Part shown: piece after piece, positions 37,401 through 44,531 of the stretch
How the letters are laid out: the number at the start of each line of letters is the position of its first letter
How positions within the stretch are numbered: the stretch's first letter is position 1
DNA from: Bacillota bacterium
GTDB taxonomy: Bacteria > Bacillota > Desulfotomaculia > Desulfotomaculales > Desulfohalotomaculaceae
DNA: 64,000 nucleotides
Assembly (NCBI GenBank): GCA_009711615.1
Contig: VENI01000009.1
Location: 248,001-312,000, forward strand
Direction: 5' to 3'
Program-made: the position numbers and the translations under genes
The notes under the pieces: model-generated
Databases searched by the model: none
The model's input: only the letters and a program-made list of their open reading frames with translations
What the model was told of the DNA's origin: nothing

Positions 37401-37823
37401 GTGTTGTTCTTATTGGAATTAAGAAAATACATATTAGTTATTAGTATGGTTTTAGTGATCTCACTTTCGGGTTGTTCTGGGAGTAACCAGCACCAACTAC
37501 CTACAATTGGTATTAGCCTTAGACTTATTGAAACGGGTACAGACTACTGTGAATTAGAATGGCATGTGGAAAATAAGTCGGATATAACTGCTACATTTCT
37601 TGATGGAAACATAGAGCAATATGAGGTAAAAAACATAGCCACACATAAAAAATATACCAGCAAAAAGAATCATACTACAGATATTGTTCTTCACAAGGGT
37701 GATAAATACAAAAATACTGTTCTGTTTAGCAAATTAGAAAAAGGCAGTTATAGGTGCTCCTTTTGGGCCAAATCAGAAGAAGGCACAACAGGAAAAATGA
37801 AGTTGTCATTTGAAATTGAGTAA
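37401..37823 (+). CDS. Hypothetical lipoprotein
   Basis: About 140 aa with an N-terminal signal ending in a lipobox ISLSGCSG (Cys about 27). The mature part is beta-rich (ISLRLIETGTDYCELEWHVENKS). It could be a BsuPI-like or immunoglobulin-like domain, but the match is loose. The start codon (GTG 37401 or TTG 37404) is uncertain. It overlaps the next lipoprotein frame slightly, so the two are probably co-expressed. Confidence 0.55.
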   Translation: MLFLLELRKYILVISMVLVISLSGCSGSNQHQLPTIGISLRLIETGTDYCELEWHVENKSDITATFLDGNIEQYEVKNIATHKKYTSKKNHTTDIVLHKGDKYKNTVLFSKLEKGSYRCSFWAKSEEGTTGKMKLSFEIE

Positions 37824-37845
37824 CAAGAATTTTCAGGAGGATATC

Positions 37846-38757
37846 GTGATAAAAAGGAATATATTATCTCCACTTTGCATGCTAATATTAATACTGTTAA
37901 TCGGCTGCACCAAGGAAACCAGCACTTCTAATTTAACTACATTGGATAGCCTTATATATAACAAAGACAAGGTTAACGCTGTCCTAATATTTAAGGGCCA
38001 AGAAGGTACTCCCTCCAAAACAATTAGTAATGATACTGAGGTTATGGAATTTATAAAACAGATTAAAGAACTAGAAGCTAAGCAATTATCTAAAGGAGAA
38101 GATATTGCCTTTATGAAAAAAGGTGAAAAATTAAAAGAGAAAGGTATATTACAGATTAAATTTGTAGAAGAATATCCATTCAACAGTTTAACAAGTGGCC
38201 AAATTTTGGCCTGGCCAGACGGCACAATTTATATTACAGATATGAAAACAATGACTGGGAGCAAAAGAACAGTTTCATATATAACTACATCAAAACACCC
38301 CAAATTTTATGACTACATAATGGGCAAAACTAACCCACATCATATCGATGCAAGCAAAGATAATGACAAGGCAGACCCTCAAAATGTTCATGAAGGGTAT
38401 AAGGTTTTGTATAGTTTTTTAGAACAAAAGAACTTTGATAGCATCACAAATAGTGCTGCAAATGCAGTTATTAAGTTGCCAACTGATTTTAATGCCATTA
38501 AAAATGGGATTAAAATCGGAGAAATACTAAAACACAGAAACCAGTTATCAAAGCAAAACAACTATGACTTTTCAAGCTATCTGGGAAAGAAAGTTAGTAT
38601 TTATACTGCAGCAATTAAAAGCGCTAATAATGATACCTTTGATGTGGTGCTGTTATTATCCGAAAACAAAATAATTGGTTATTGGATTGATTATGGTAAA
38701 AAGGATTCTAAACATAACATGACTGACTTTATCTTACTAGTAAAACTTTTAGGATAA
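37846..38757 (+). CDS. Hypothetical lipoprotein
   Basis: A 303-aa protein from the GTG at 37846, which has CAGGAGG 6 nt before it. A signal peptide with lipobox (LILLIGCTKE) is followed by a domain with VLIFKGQEGTPSKTISNDTEV and a C-terminal half (about 195-300) of unknown type. It is the last of four small envelope-associated genes in tandem, and a terminator follows. No family is recognised. Confidence 0.6.
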   Translation: MIKRNILSPLCMLILILLIGCTKETSTSNLTTLDSLIYNKDKVNAVLIFKGQEGTPSKTISNDTEVMEFIKQIKELEAKQLSKGEDIAFMKKGEKLKEKGILQIKFVEEYPFNSLTSGQILAWPDGTIYITDMKTMTGSKRTVSYITTSKHPKFYDYIMGKTNPHHIDASKDNDKADPQNVHEGYKVLYSFLEQKNFDSITNSAANAVIKLPTDFNAIKNGIKIGEILKHRNQLSKQNNYDFSSYLGKKVSIYTAAIKSANNDTFDVVLLLSENKIIGYWIDYGKKDSKHNMTDFILLVKLLG

Positions 38758-38779
38758 ATAGTTTATAGCAAATAACAGC

Positions 38780-38822
38780 AAGCGTAGAATAGCCCCTACC
38801 GCAAGGTGGCTATTTTACGCTT
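38780..38822 (+). terminator. Terminator of the small lipoprotein unit
   Basis: AAGCGTAGAATAGCC/GGCTATTTTACGCTT stem; it could also stop minus-strand transcripts. Confidence 0.75.
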
Positions 38823-38916
38823 ACTTATAATTCACATGCTGCTGGTTAAGATTCTCATGATAGTGTTCCCATTTAGTAAACTGCTTCACTCCTTTGGGAT
38901 GCTTGTTAACCGTCAT
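38821..38916 (-). CDS. Possible 31-residue microprotein
   Basis: A short hydrophilic frame (MTVNKHPKGVKQF...) rich in His, Asn, Gln and Lys. AGGAGCGG is 9 nt before its ATG and a hairpin lies at its stop. Too short to assign; recorded because the start signal is good. Confidence 0.3.
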   Translation of the reverse strand: MTVNKHPKGVKQFTKWEHYHENLNQQHVNYK

Positions 38917-39035
38917 ATAATTAACCGCTCCTATGTATAACTAGCTCCAGGGCTTCCTGTTAGTAATCCTACTTCTAAACAAGAAAATAATAATAACTAA
39001 TCAGTAGTATATCAAATGTATAGGTAATTAATAGT

Positions 39036-39074
39036 AAATGCGTTACCTGTATTAACGGTGTGGCGCATTTTTTG
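39036..39074 (+). terminator. Orphan terminator-like hairpin
   Basis: AAATGCGTTACC/GGTGTGGCGCATTT stem with T6. No intact gene ends just before it. Confidence 0.5.
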
Positions 39075-39176
39075 TATGTTATGGAATACTGGACCAAGAC
39101 TATGGTGATAATAAAATGTTGATCCCGAACTACAAAGAAGGATAACCATTTTAAGATTTAAGGGGGTTCGTTTCTA

Positions 39177-39335
39177 TTGTTTGACTACATTTTCACTATA
39201 TCTTTTGGTTTAGCTGCTTGAACAGGCGTACTTATACTTTTGAGGGGCTCAAAAGATAGTAAGTTTAGGAAAGGACATGTTATTCTTGGATTTATTTCTA
39301 CTATTCTTTATATTGTAGGTTTTTTTTATAAATAA
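39177..39335 (+). CDS. 52-codon membrane protein frame with one in-frame UGA (selenoprotein candidate or nonsense mutant)
   Basis: The frame starts at a TTG with AGGGGG 10 nt upstream: LFDYIFTISFGLAA, then UGA at codon 15 (39219-39221), then TGVLILLRGSKDSKF and VILGFISTILYIVGFFYK to a TAA. The two halves form a clean two-helix small membrane protein in a single frame. A perfect 8-bp hairpin with a GGG loop starts 15 nt after the UGA, as in bacterial SECIS elements. The alternative is a TGG-to-TGA change of a Trp (AAWTG), which fits the decayed neighbours. It is convergent with the peroxidase at 39365. Confidence 0.45.
39230..39264 (+). promoter_or_regulatory. SECIS-like hairpin after UGA at 39219
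   Basis: Lower stem ACTTA/TAAGT, small internal loop, upper stem CTTTTGAG/CTCAAAAG, apical loop GGG (39245-39247). The loop begins 23 nt after the UGA, inside the 16-37 nt window usual for bacterial SECIS elements. Confidence 0.4.
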
Positions 39336-39364
39336 TATTTTAAGTATCTATTTTTAGAGTTCAC

Positions 39365-39847
39365 TTAACTATTATTAATTAATTTAATTACTTTCTGTTC
39401 AAGCTTTGAAGGCTTTGTGGTTGGGGCAAATCTATCTATTACATTACCCTGCGCATCAACAAGGAATTTGGTAAAATTCCACTTGATAGATTCTCCAAAG
39501 ATTCCTTTCTTTTGCTCACATAAGTATTTGAATAACGGGTGTGCATTAGGGCCTTTCACATCAACTTTTTCAAATATTGGAAAAGTCACTCCAAAGTTAG
39601 TTTGGCAGAAATTCTTTATTTCTTCACTTTTTCCTGGTTCCTGGTTTGCAAATTGATTGCATGGAAATCCTAAAACTTCAAATCTCTCATTACCAATTTT
39701 CTTGTAAAGAGCTTCCAGCTCTTTATATTGAGGTGTAAAACCTCATATGCTAGCTGTATTTACTATTAGCAATACATTACCTTTATATTTCATAAGATTA
39801 ATTATTTCCCCATCAATAGTTTTTACTTCGAAATCATAAATTGACAC
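39365..39847 (-). CDS. Glutathione peroxidase family protein with UGA at the catalytic position (probable selenoprotein)
   Basis: 160 codons from a GTG at 39847 (AAAGAGG upstream). The frame is intact except for UGA at codon 35 (39743-39745), in IVNTAS-I-UGA-GFTPQYKELE. In the family this slot is the peroxidatic Cys or Sec (TASKCGFT or TASKUGFT). The other active-site residues are present: Gln69 in FPCNQFANQEPG, and Trp123 and Asn124 in IKWNFTKFL. Cys81 may be the resolving residue. A hairpin with a GGA apex follows at SECIS distance. Gene finders would annotate only the C-terminal 74 residues. It reduces peroxides with thiol donors. Confidence 0.8.
39706..39724 (-). promoter_or_regulatory. 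SECIS-like hairpin in the peroxidase mRNA
   Basis: On the minus strand AAAGAGCT-GGA-AGCTCTTT, whose loop starts 26 nt after the UGA at 39743. Bacterial SECIS elements lie just downstream of UGA with G in the apical loop. Confidence 0.55.
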
Positions 39848-39949
39848 TTTATAACCTCTTTTCTTGCAATATAGTTAACCCGTCTAAAAGCATAGTTTTA
39901 GGGTGTTGCATATAATGAAAAAATATTCAATTTAGATTTCGGATATTTT

Positions 39950-40064
39950 TTACAACACGTCAACAACCCTGTTGATTGGTATGCATGAAATGATGAAGCC
40001 TTTGATAGCGTCAGAGCACAAACCGGTATTTTTAAGTGTAGGTTATTCTACTTGTCATTGATGT
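39950..40064 (+). pseudogene. Relic of a DUF255 thioredoxin-domain (YyaL-type) gene
   Basis: The plus strand reads LQHVNNPVDWYA, UGA, NDEAFD, then after a frameshift KPVFLSVGYSTCH, UGA, C. These match the conserved N-terminal blocks of the YyaL/DUF255 family (NPVDWYPWGEEAF and KPIFLSIGYSTCHWCHVM). Both UGA codons fall where Trp is expected. The rest of the roughly 600-codon gene is missing. This is clear decay rather than recoding. Confidence 0.75.
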
Positions 40065-40275
40065 GAAAGTAATGAGCTAATTCCAGAACATTATAAGCAC
40101 TAGTTGATTATATGGATATTGTGCATTAACTAACTTTTCTTAACCAAAGCCATATAAAAATCTATTTATAAATTGAAATACCTCTGGAAAAACATGATAT
40201 AGCTATGGTTTCTTTGAATAATTTAATTTTCTATCGGTCAATATACTAAAAGAATGTAATCAAGGGGGTGAAATA

Positions 40276-40437
40276 ATGTCTAATATTCAATGTAGAGTTG
40301 AAGAGTGCCATTACAATCAAAATGAATTGTGCCAAGCTTCTACAATTGAAGTAAACGCAATGGTGAAAGATCATATGGTCAGTACTACTAGAGATACTTC
40401 ATGTGAAACTTTTGTTCCAAAAGTTAAAATGCAATAA
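40276..40437 (+). CDS. DUF1540 Cys-rich small protein
   Basis: 53 residues with the DUF1540 pattern: IQCRVEECHYNQNELCQASTIEV, then a Cys near residue 46. AAGGGGGTG is 5 nt before the ATG and a terminator follows. DUF1540 proteins are small, four-cysteine proteins of unknown role, common in Clostridia and presumed to bind a metal. This one appears intact, unlike its neighbours. Confidence 0.85.
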   Translation: MSNIQCRVEECHYNQNELCQASTIEVNAMVKDHMVSTTRDTSCETFVPKVKMQ

Positions 40438-40445
40438 TAATAATT

Positions 40446-40478
40446 AAAAAACCATCGTATTTACCTCGGTGGTTTTTT
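40446..40478 (+). terminator. Terminator of DUF1540 gene
   Basis: AAAAAACCATCG/CGGTGGTTTTTT stem. Confidence 0.85.
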
Positions 40479-40644
40479 AATTTATTTTCGGAAAAAGACT
40501 AAGTAATAATCTGACTGGCTTTTTAGCCAGGTAATAAATATAGTACCCCAAGAAATGGTTGCCCGCCTTAGTAATATGAAGGCCAGGGCCAGGTGTTAAG
40601 CTTACCGACTGGGTATTACAGCACTGTACATGTTGGTGGCATTG

Positions 40645-40980
40645 TTAATCCTTCTTCTTCACCGAAGTTAGCAGTGTGTAACCAAGAATTATCCCAAATA
40701 CAGTTATGTGGATACGAGAACCAATTAATAATTTACTTCCCGGCAACATAAACCATCTAGGAACCTGATCAGCTAACGGTAAAAAAGGAGCTATATGAAA
40801 GAAAATAACATAAAGGATGGGCAAGCTAACTGCTAAGATCCTCAACCAATCCACAAACCACCGTCCTTGCTTTATTACAGTGCTGGCAAATTGAGGTAGT
40901 GCCAGTATTATCCCAAGTAATATTGAGAAAAAAGCTTGAAAATATACCCTAGGGGCAGGGTCAAAAGTTAAAGCTAACTG
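40645..40980 (-). pseudogene. Truncated membrane protein, N-terminus lost
   Basis: An open frame of at least 112 codons reading ALTFDPAPRVYFQAFFSILLG...WFVDWLRILAVSLPILYVIFF...GSRIHITVFGIILGYTLL, with three hydrophobic segments, ending KKKD. No ATG, GTG or TTG with an RBS is found at its head, and the frame runs into the neighbouring broken gene. Only a 69-codon piece from a GTG at 40854 could be translated as is. It is probably a remnant joined to unrelated DNA near 40980. Confidence 0.45.
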
Positions 40981-40982
40981 TT

Positions 40983-41678
40983 TTGATAAGTGAAGTTCAT
41001 ACGAAACTAGATAATAACAGGATAGAAGTTTCTGGTGTGTTTTTGGGCGAGATAAAAGATACTAGACCTTGGATTCGAGTTCAAGTACATGATAAAACTT
41101 TATTTCGTAAGCCAACTGAATATATAATAAAAGATGAATATAATTTTAAGCCCTTTACTTATGAAAATATAATCAGAAATTTTAATGAAAAAGTTGAAAT
41201 TATAAAACTAAGCTATACCCATAACTTATTAGGGGATTCCGATCTAAAATCAAAATCTTTTAAAGTTAGTAACAGTGATATAACGTTCTATAATTATTTC
41301 AATCCTGCTTCTGACAAATATGAGTTCTATAATTTAAGAACTCCGGCTGTAGAATTTATTACTAAGTTGAAAAATGAAAAGCAGCAAGCAAAAAGCATGA
41401 TCAGTAAAACAGTCAAAAGATTCCCTTGGGAAAACGTTAGTTGTAGAGTAAAACAACAAGATAGGTTAATAATTGATTGTGTTGCTGTAAATTACATCGG
41501 AAATCATAAGAACTTCAGCGGTGTATTTTAGGTTGATTTAGAATACGAATTTAGAGACGAAGAAAATATTGATCAAAGCAGGCACATTGATGCCACTCAG
41601 TTTGTTTATCTAATAGAGGAAGATGGTAAGTGTAAAATTATTGATGTTTCTCCTTTGAGTGAAACTAAGGAAAAATAA
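40983..41678 (+). pseudogene. Amber-interrupted hypothetical gene
   Basis: One frame encodes 182 residues (VHTKLDNNRIEVSGVFLGE...NHKNFSGVF), then TAG at 41529-41531, then 48 more residues (VDLEYEFRDEENIDQSRHI...LSETKEK) to a TAA. The second part is amphipathic and contiguous in frame. The start has no ribosome binding site and the frame is open upstream to 40953, so the 5-prime end is probably lost too. No family is recognised. Pyrrolysine insertion is possible in principle, but decay fits better. Confidence 0.6.
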
Positions 41679-41714
41679 TACCAGACCGCCTTTTAGGCCA
41701 ACAAAAAGGAAGCC

Positions 41715-42002
41715 TTATTTAATTTTTTTGTATCCTGCAATAGATAGGATAAAACCTATCACAATAACAATGACCTTTTGACCGACATTATTGGAACTAT
41801 CAAAAACTAACATACCTATACCAGGCAATACAACAAAAACACCTAATACTAGTAAGTAATAACCGCATAGTTTGCCTAGATTTCCACGCTTCATGTGAGG
41901 AGGAATATTCCCGCCTGTCCAGTGACCAGGATTATACTGTTTATCTGACCACTCCTGTAAATCTTCTATGTTATCATGATCGTCATAGTCCTTTTTTGTC
42001 AC
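41715..42002 (-). CDS. Small hypothetical membrane protein
   Basis: About 95 residues from a GTG at 42002 (GAGGTG is 6 nt before it); a GTG at 42011 is less likely. The hydrophilic acidic N-terminus (KKDYDDHDNIEDLQEW) contains NPGHWTGGNIPPHMKRGN. Two hydrophobic helices follow (CGYYLLVLGVFVVLPGIGMLVF and VIVIVIGFILSIAGY). No family is recognised; the GHW-G-IPPH segment resembles small uncharacterised proteins of Clostridia. Confidence 0.6.
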   Translation of the reverse strand: MTKKDYDDHDNIEDLQEWSDKQYNPGHWTGGNIPPHMKRGNLGKLCGYYLLVLGVFVVLPGIGMLVFDSSNNVGQKVIVIVIGFILSIAGYKKIK

Positions 42003-42280
42003 AGTACTCACCTCAGGTTCTAACCATCAATTACTAATATATAGTAAGTTACATATATAACAAATAAATCCTTCTCCATTCAGGAAAAAGGCCTCCCTCG
42101 TTGTAAAAGATAGCAGTAGCTAATATATAAAACAGCTATATGTTATGATGTTGAAAGAGGTGGTTGAAAGCGAATAAAAAATTAATTATAGGTATTACTT
42201 TATTGTTCATTGTTACAATTTCCTTTGGTTTCTTTTCGTAAGATCTTCCTTTGGCAAAAAAGTAAAGGTGATGATGTATA

Positions 42281-43165
42281 TTGAACTTTTATGTGGATGT
42301 AATAAGTAAAACTATAGATTATATAGAAGATAGCATTGGCGATAAGCTTTCTGTTTATGATTTATCTAAACGCTTTGGAATTTCAGCTTTTCATTTTAAC
42401 CGTATGTTTAAAACGGTTTCAGGAATAACCATGAAACAGTATATTCTCGGCCGAAAGCTTACAATAGCTTTGGAGAGGTTAAAAAAAACAAATCATGCTA
42501 TCATAGATATTGCTCTGGACCTGGGATTTGAGTATCCAGAAGTCTTCAGTCGGGCTTTTAAAAAGCAGTTTGGTGTTTCACCCACCAAATATCGAAAAAG
42601 CACTCTAGGTGTTGAGGGTATTCCAAAAGCTTGCATCATTGAAAGGGAAATAATTAACTACAAGGGTACCTTTGGACTAAAAGGAAACAGCGTATTTCTT
42701 GAAGATCTATCCCTGAGAGGAATTTTTGTTAAAGCCAATACAAAGAATGAAGATTTTCAAAAGAATCTCAAAGCAAAATTGGATAATTTTATTATCACCT
42801 CTTCCGAAACGGATCTACTAAACCAGGAGACATTCTATACTGTGGTGAATTGCCACGGAGAAGAGAATGGTGAATATACGGTTTTTTGCGGCAGAAAACC
42901 TGCTGATAATTCTAATGTAAAGTGTTTTGAAGAACGTTTAGTACCAAAGGGATGGTATGTCTGCTTTGAATATTATGGTGATATGTATGACATTAGGGAG
43001 GTATTTATTGATGACCTTTACAGGTGGATCATCGTTAAAGAAGTCGAACTTAACTCAAATGGAATTGGAATGGTAAATATTTATCAAAAAAATTACCCTG
43101 ATAACAACAATGTCAAGATTCTTATCCCAGTAAAAAAACTATATAGTCAGCAAAAAAAATCATGA
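42281..43165 (+). CDS. AraC-family regulator with GyrI-like effector domain
   Basis: A 294-aa regulator with the DNA-binding part at the N-terminus (about 8-105). Its two helix-turn-helix units are LSVYDLSKRFGISAFHFNRM and AIIDIALDLGFEYPEVFSRA, closing with FGVSPTKYRK. The C-terminal half (about 130-290) fits the GyrI-like small-molecule-binding fold of SoxS/Rob/BmrR-like regulators. The start is a TTG with AAAGGTG 10 nt upstream. The next gene, an esterase, is on the same strand and may be its target. Confidence 0.9.
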   Translation: MNFYVDVISKTIDYIEDSIGDKLSVYDLSKRFGISAFHFNRMFKTVSGITMKQYILGRKLTIALERLKKTNHAIIDIALDLGFEYPEVFSRAFKKQFGVSPTKYRKSTLGVEGIPKACIIEREIINYKGTFGLKGNSVFLEDLSLRGIFVKANTKNEDFQKNLKAKLDNFIITSSETDLLNQETFYTVVNCHGEENGEYTVFCGRKPADNSNVKCFEERLVPKGWYVCFEYYGDMYDIREVFIDDLYRWIIVKEVELNSNGIGMVNIYQKNYPDNNNVKILIPVKKLYSQQKKS

Positions 43166-43239
43166 AGAAGAGCTGCTTACAGTTTAACATTAAACCGATG
43201 GTATAACACCGTCGGATTTTTTTATGGGGATGTGATTAC

Positions 43240-44121
43240 ATGGCAAGTTTACAAAGTGCACTGGTCAGATTTTTATTGAGGAGATCCGATATCTGGAACA
43301 AAACTCTTTCTGACATAAGAAAAGACATGGAAAAGATAAAAAGCAAAGGATTGCCAGACGGAGTAGAGTTTAAAAAAGATACTATTAATGATGTATGTGT
43401 AGAAAAAATAGTTCCTTGCGGAGCATTAAAGAATAAAGCAATTCTTTACTTTCATGGTGGTGGTTTCTGTCTCGGAATTTATTCTTCAAACCGTGAATTT
43501 GTGGCTCGTATTGCAAAAGAGAGTGGTTTGCAAGTCATTTTGGTTGATTATCGCCTTGCACCCGAACACCCTTTTCCAGAAGCACTGGAGGATGCAGTGA
43601 GTGTTTATAAAGGCCTTTTGCAGGAGAGCTGTCATCCAAAGGACATCATAGTGATGGGGGATTCATCGGGCTGTGGGTTAGCTCTGTCAGCATTGTTAGT
43701 ACTTAAACAAAGTAGTATGGCAATGCCCCTGGCAGCAGCCTTTATTACGCCTGTATTTGACTTCACGGGGAAAAGTGAATCTTTTAAAACTAGGGCTAAG
43801 AAAGATCCATTTAAGCTAACAGATCCCCTGGGCATTGCAAAGATTTACGTTGAGGACAATGAGCCGACATCGGCAGTAATATCACCATTATACGGACAAT
43901 TGGACGGACTACCGCCTATGCTTGTTCATGCTGCTGACTATGATGTTTTCTTATGCGACTCGATAAAATTACAAGAAAAAGCACTGAAAGCGGGAATCAA
44001 TATTGAACTAAAGGTATGGACGAAGATGTGGCACATATTTCATATGCAAGCATCGATTGTCCCTGAAGCACAAAAAGCTATGAATGAAATATACACATAT
44101 ATAAATGAGAGATTGAAATAG
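43240..44121 (+). CDS. Alpha/beta hydrolase, HSL-type esterase
   Basis: A 293-aa esterase of the hormone-sensitive-lipase group. The oxyanion motif is FHGGGFCLG (about 71-79). The nucleophile Ser lies in MGDSSGCGLAL (about 141-151), with Asp in HAADYDVF and His in WHIFHMQ as the remaining triad. No signal peptide, so it is cytoplasmic. The substrate is probably a small carboxylic ester. It follows the AraC regulator at 42281 by about 75 nt. Confidence 0.9.
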   Translation: MASLQSALVRFLLRRSDIWNKTLSDIRKDMEKIKSKGLPDGVEFKKDTINDVCVEKIVPCGALKNKAILYFHGGGFCLGIYSSNREFVARIAKESGLQVILVDYRLAPEHPFPEALEDAVSVYKGLLQESCHPKDIIVMGDSSGCGLALSALLVLKQSSMAMPLAAAFITPVFDFTGKSESFKTRAKKDPFKLTDPLGIAKIYVEDNEPTSAVISPLYGQLDGLPPMLVHAADYDVFLCDSIKLQEKALKAGINIELKVWTKMWHIFHMQASIVPEAQKAMNEIYTYINERLK

Positions 44122-44454
44122 ATTAAAGAAAATTCATATACCTTCATCAGTTGTACAACAAGTTTTCTTTAAACCTTTTGTCCGACGATATTCCCATATG
44201 AGAAGAAAACAGTAGCAAATATAATGCTTGTTATGAACTTGTTCATAAAGAGATCACATCTTTCTGTGATAATTATTAATACAAAGGTTTCCTCTCCAGT
44301 AAAAATAATAGAATTAGTGCAAAATTATCTACTAACTGTTATTTCTCAGCGGTTAACTTTAAATCCTTTAGAATTAAACTGAGAAAGAGTATTTTCTTGT
44401 TTTTGTTATAAGTATAATTAACTGTCCATAAAATAACCTATTCACTATAATAAA
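44122..44454. other. Spacer without a recognised gene
   Basis: About 330 nt, AT-rich. No frame with a credible start signal, no RNA motif recognised. It ends in the cstA terminator and closes the accessory stretch. Confidence 0.5.
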
Positions 44455-44487
44455 AAGCGAGAGGTTGTCACCCGCTACCTCTCGCTT
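44455..44487 (-). terminator. Terminator of cstA
   Basis: AAGCGAGAGGT/ACCTCTCGCTT stem followed by TTTATTATAG on the minus strand. Confidence 0.85.
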
Positions 44488-44531
44488 AGTAAGTGGTTCA
44501 ATCTTTATTTGTTCTGAGGCAGAATCCTAAA

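Noticed and set aside
42164-42241. 25-codon hydrophobic frame from a TTG with AGAGGTGG upstream
   Set aside because: Very short, likely a chance frame or the start of a degraded gene; no other support.
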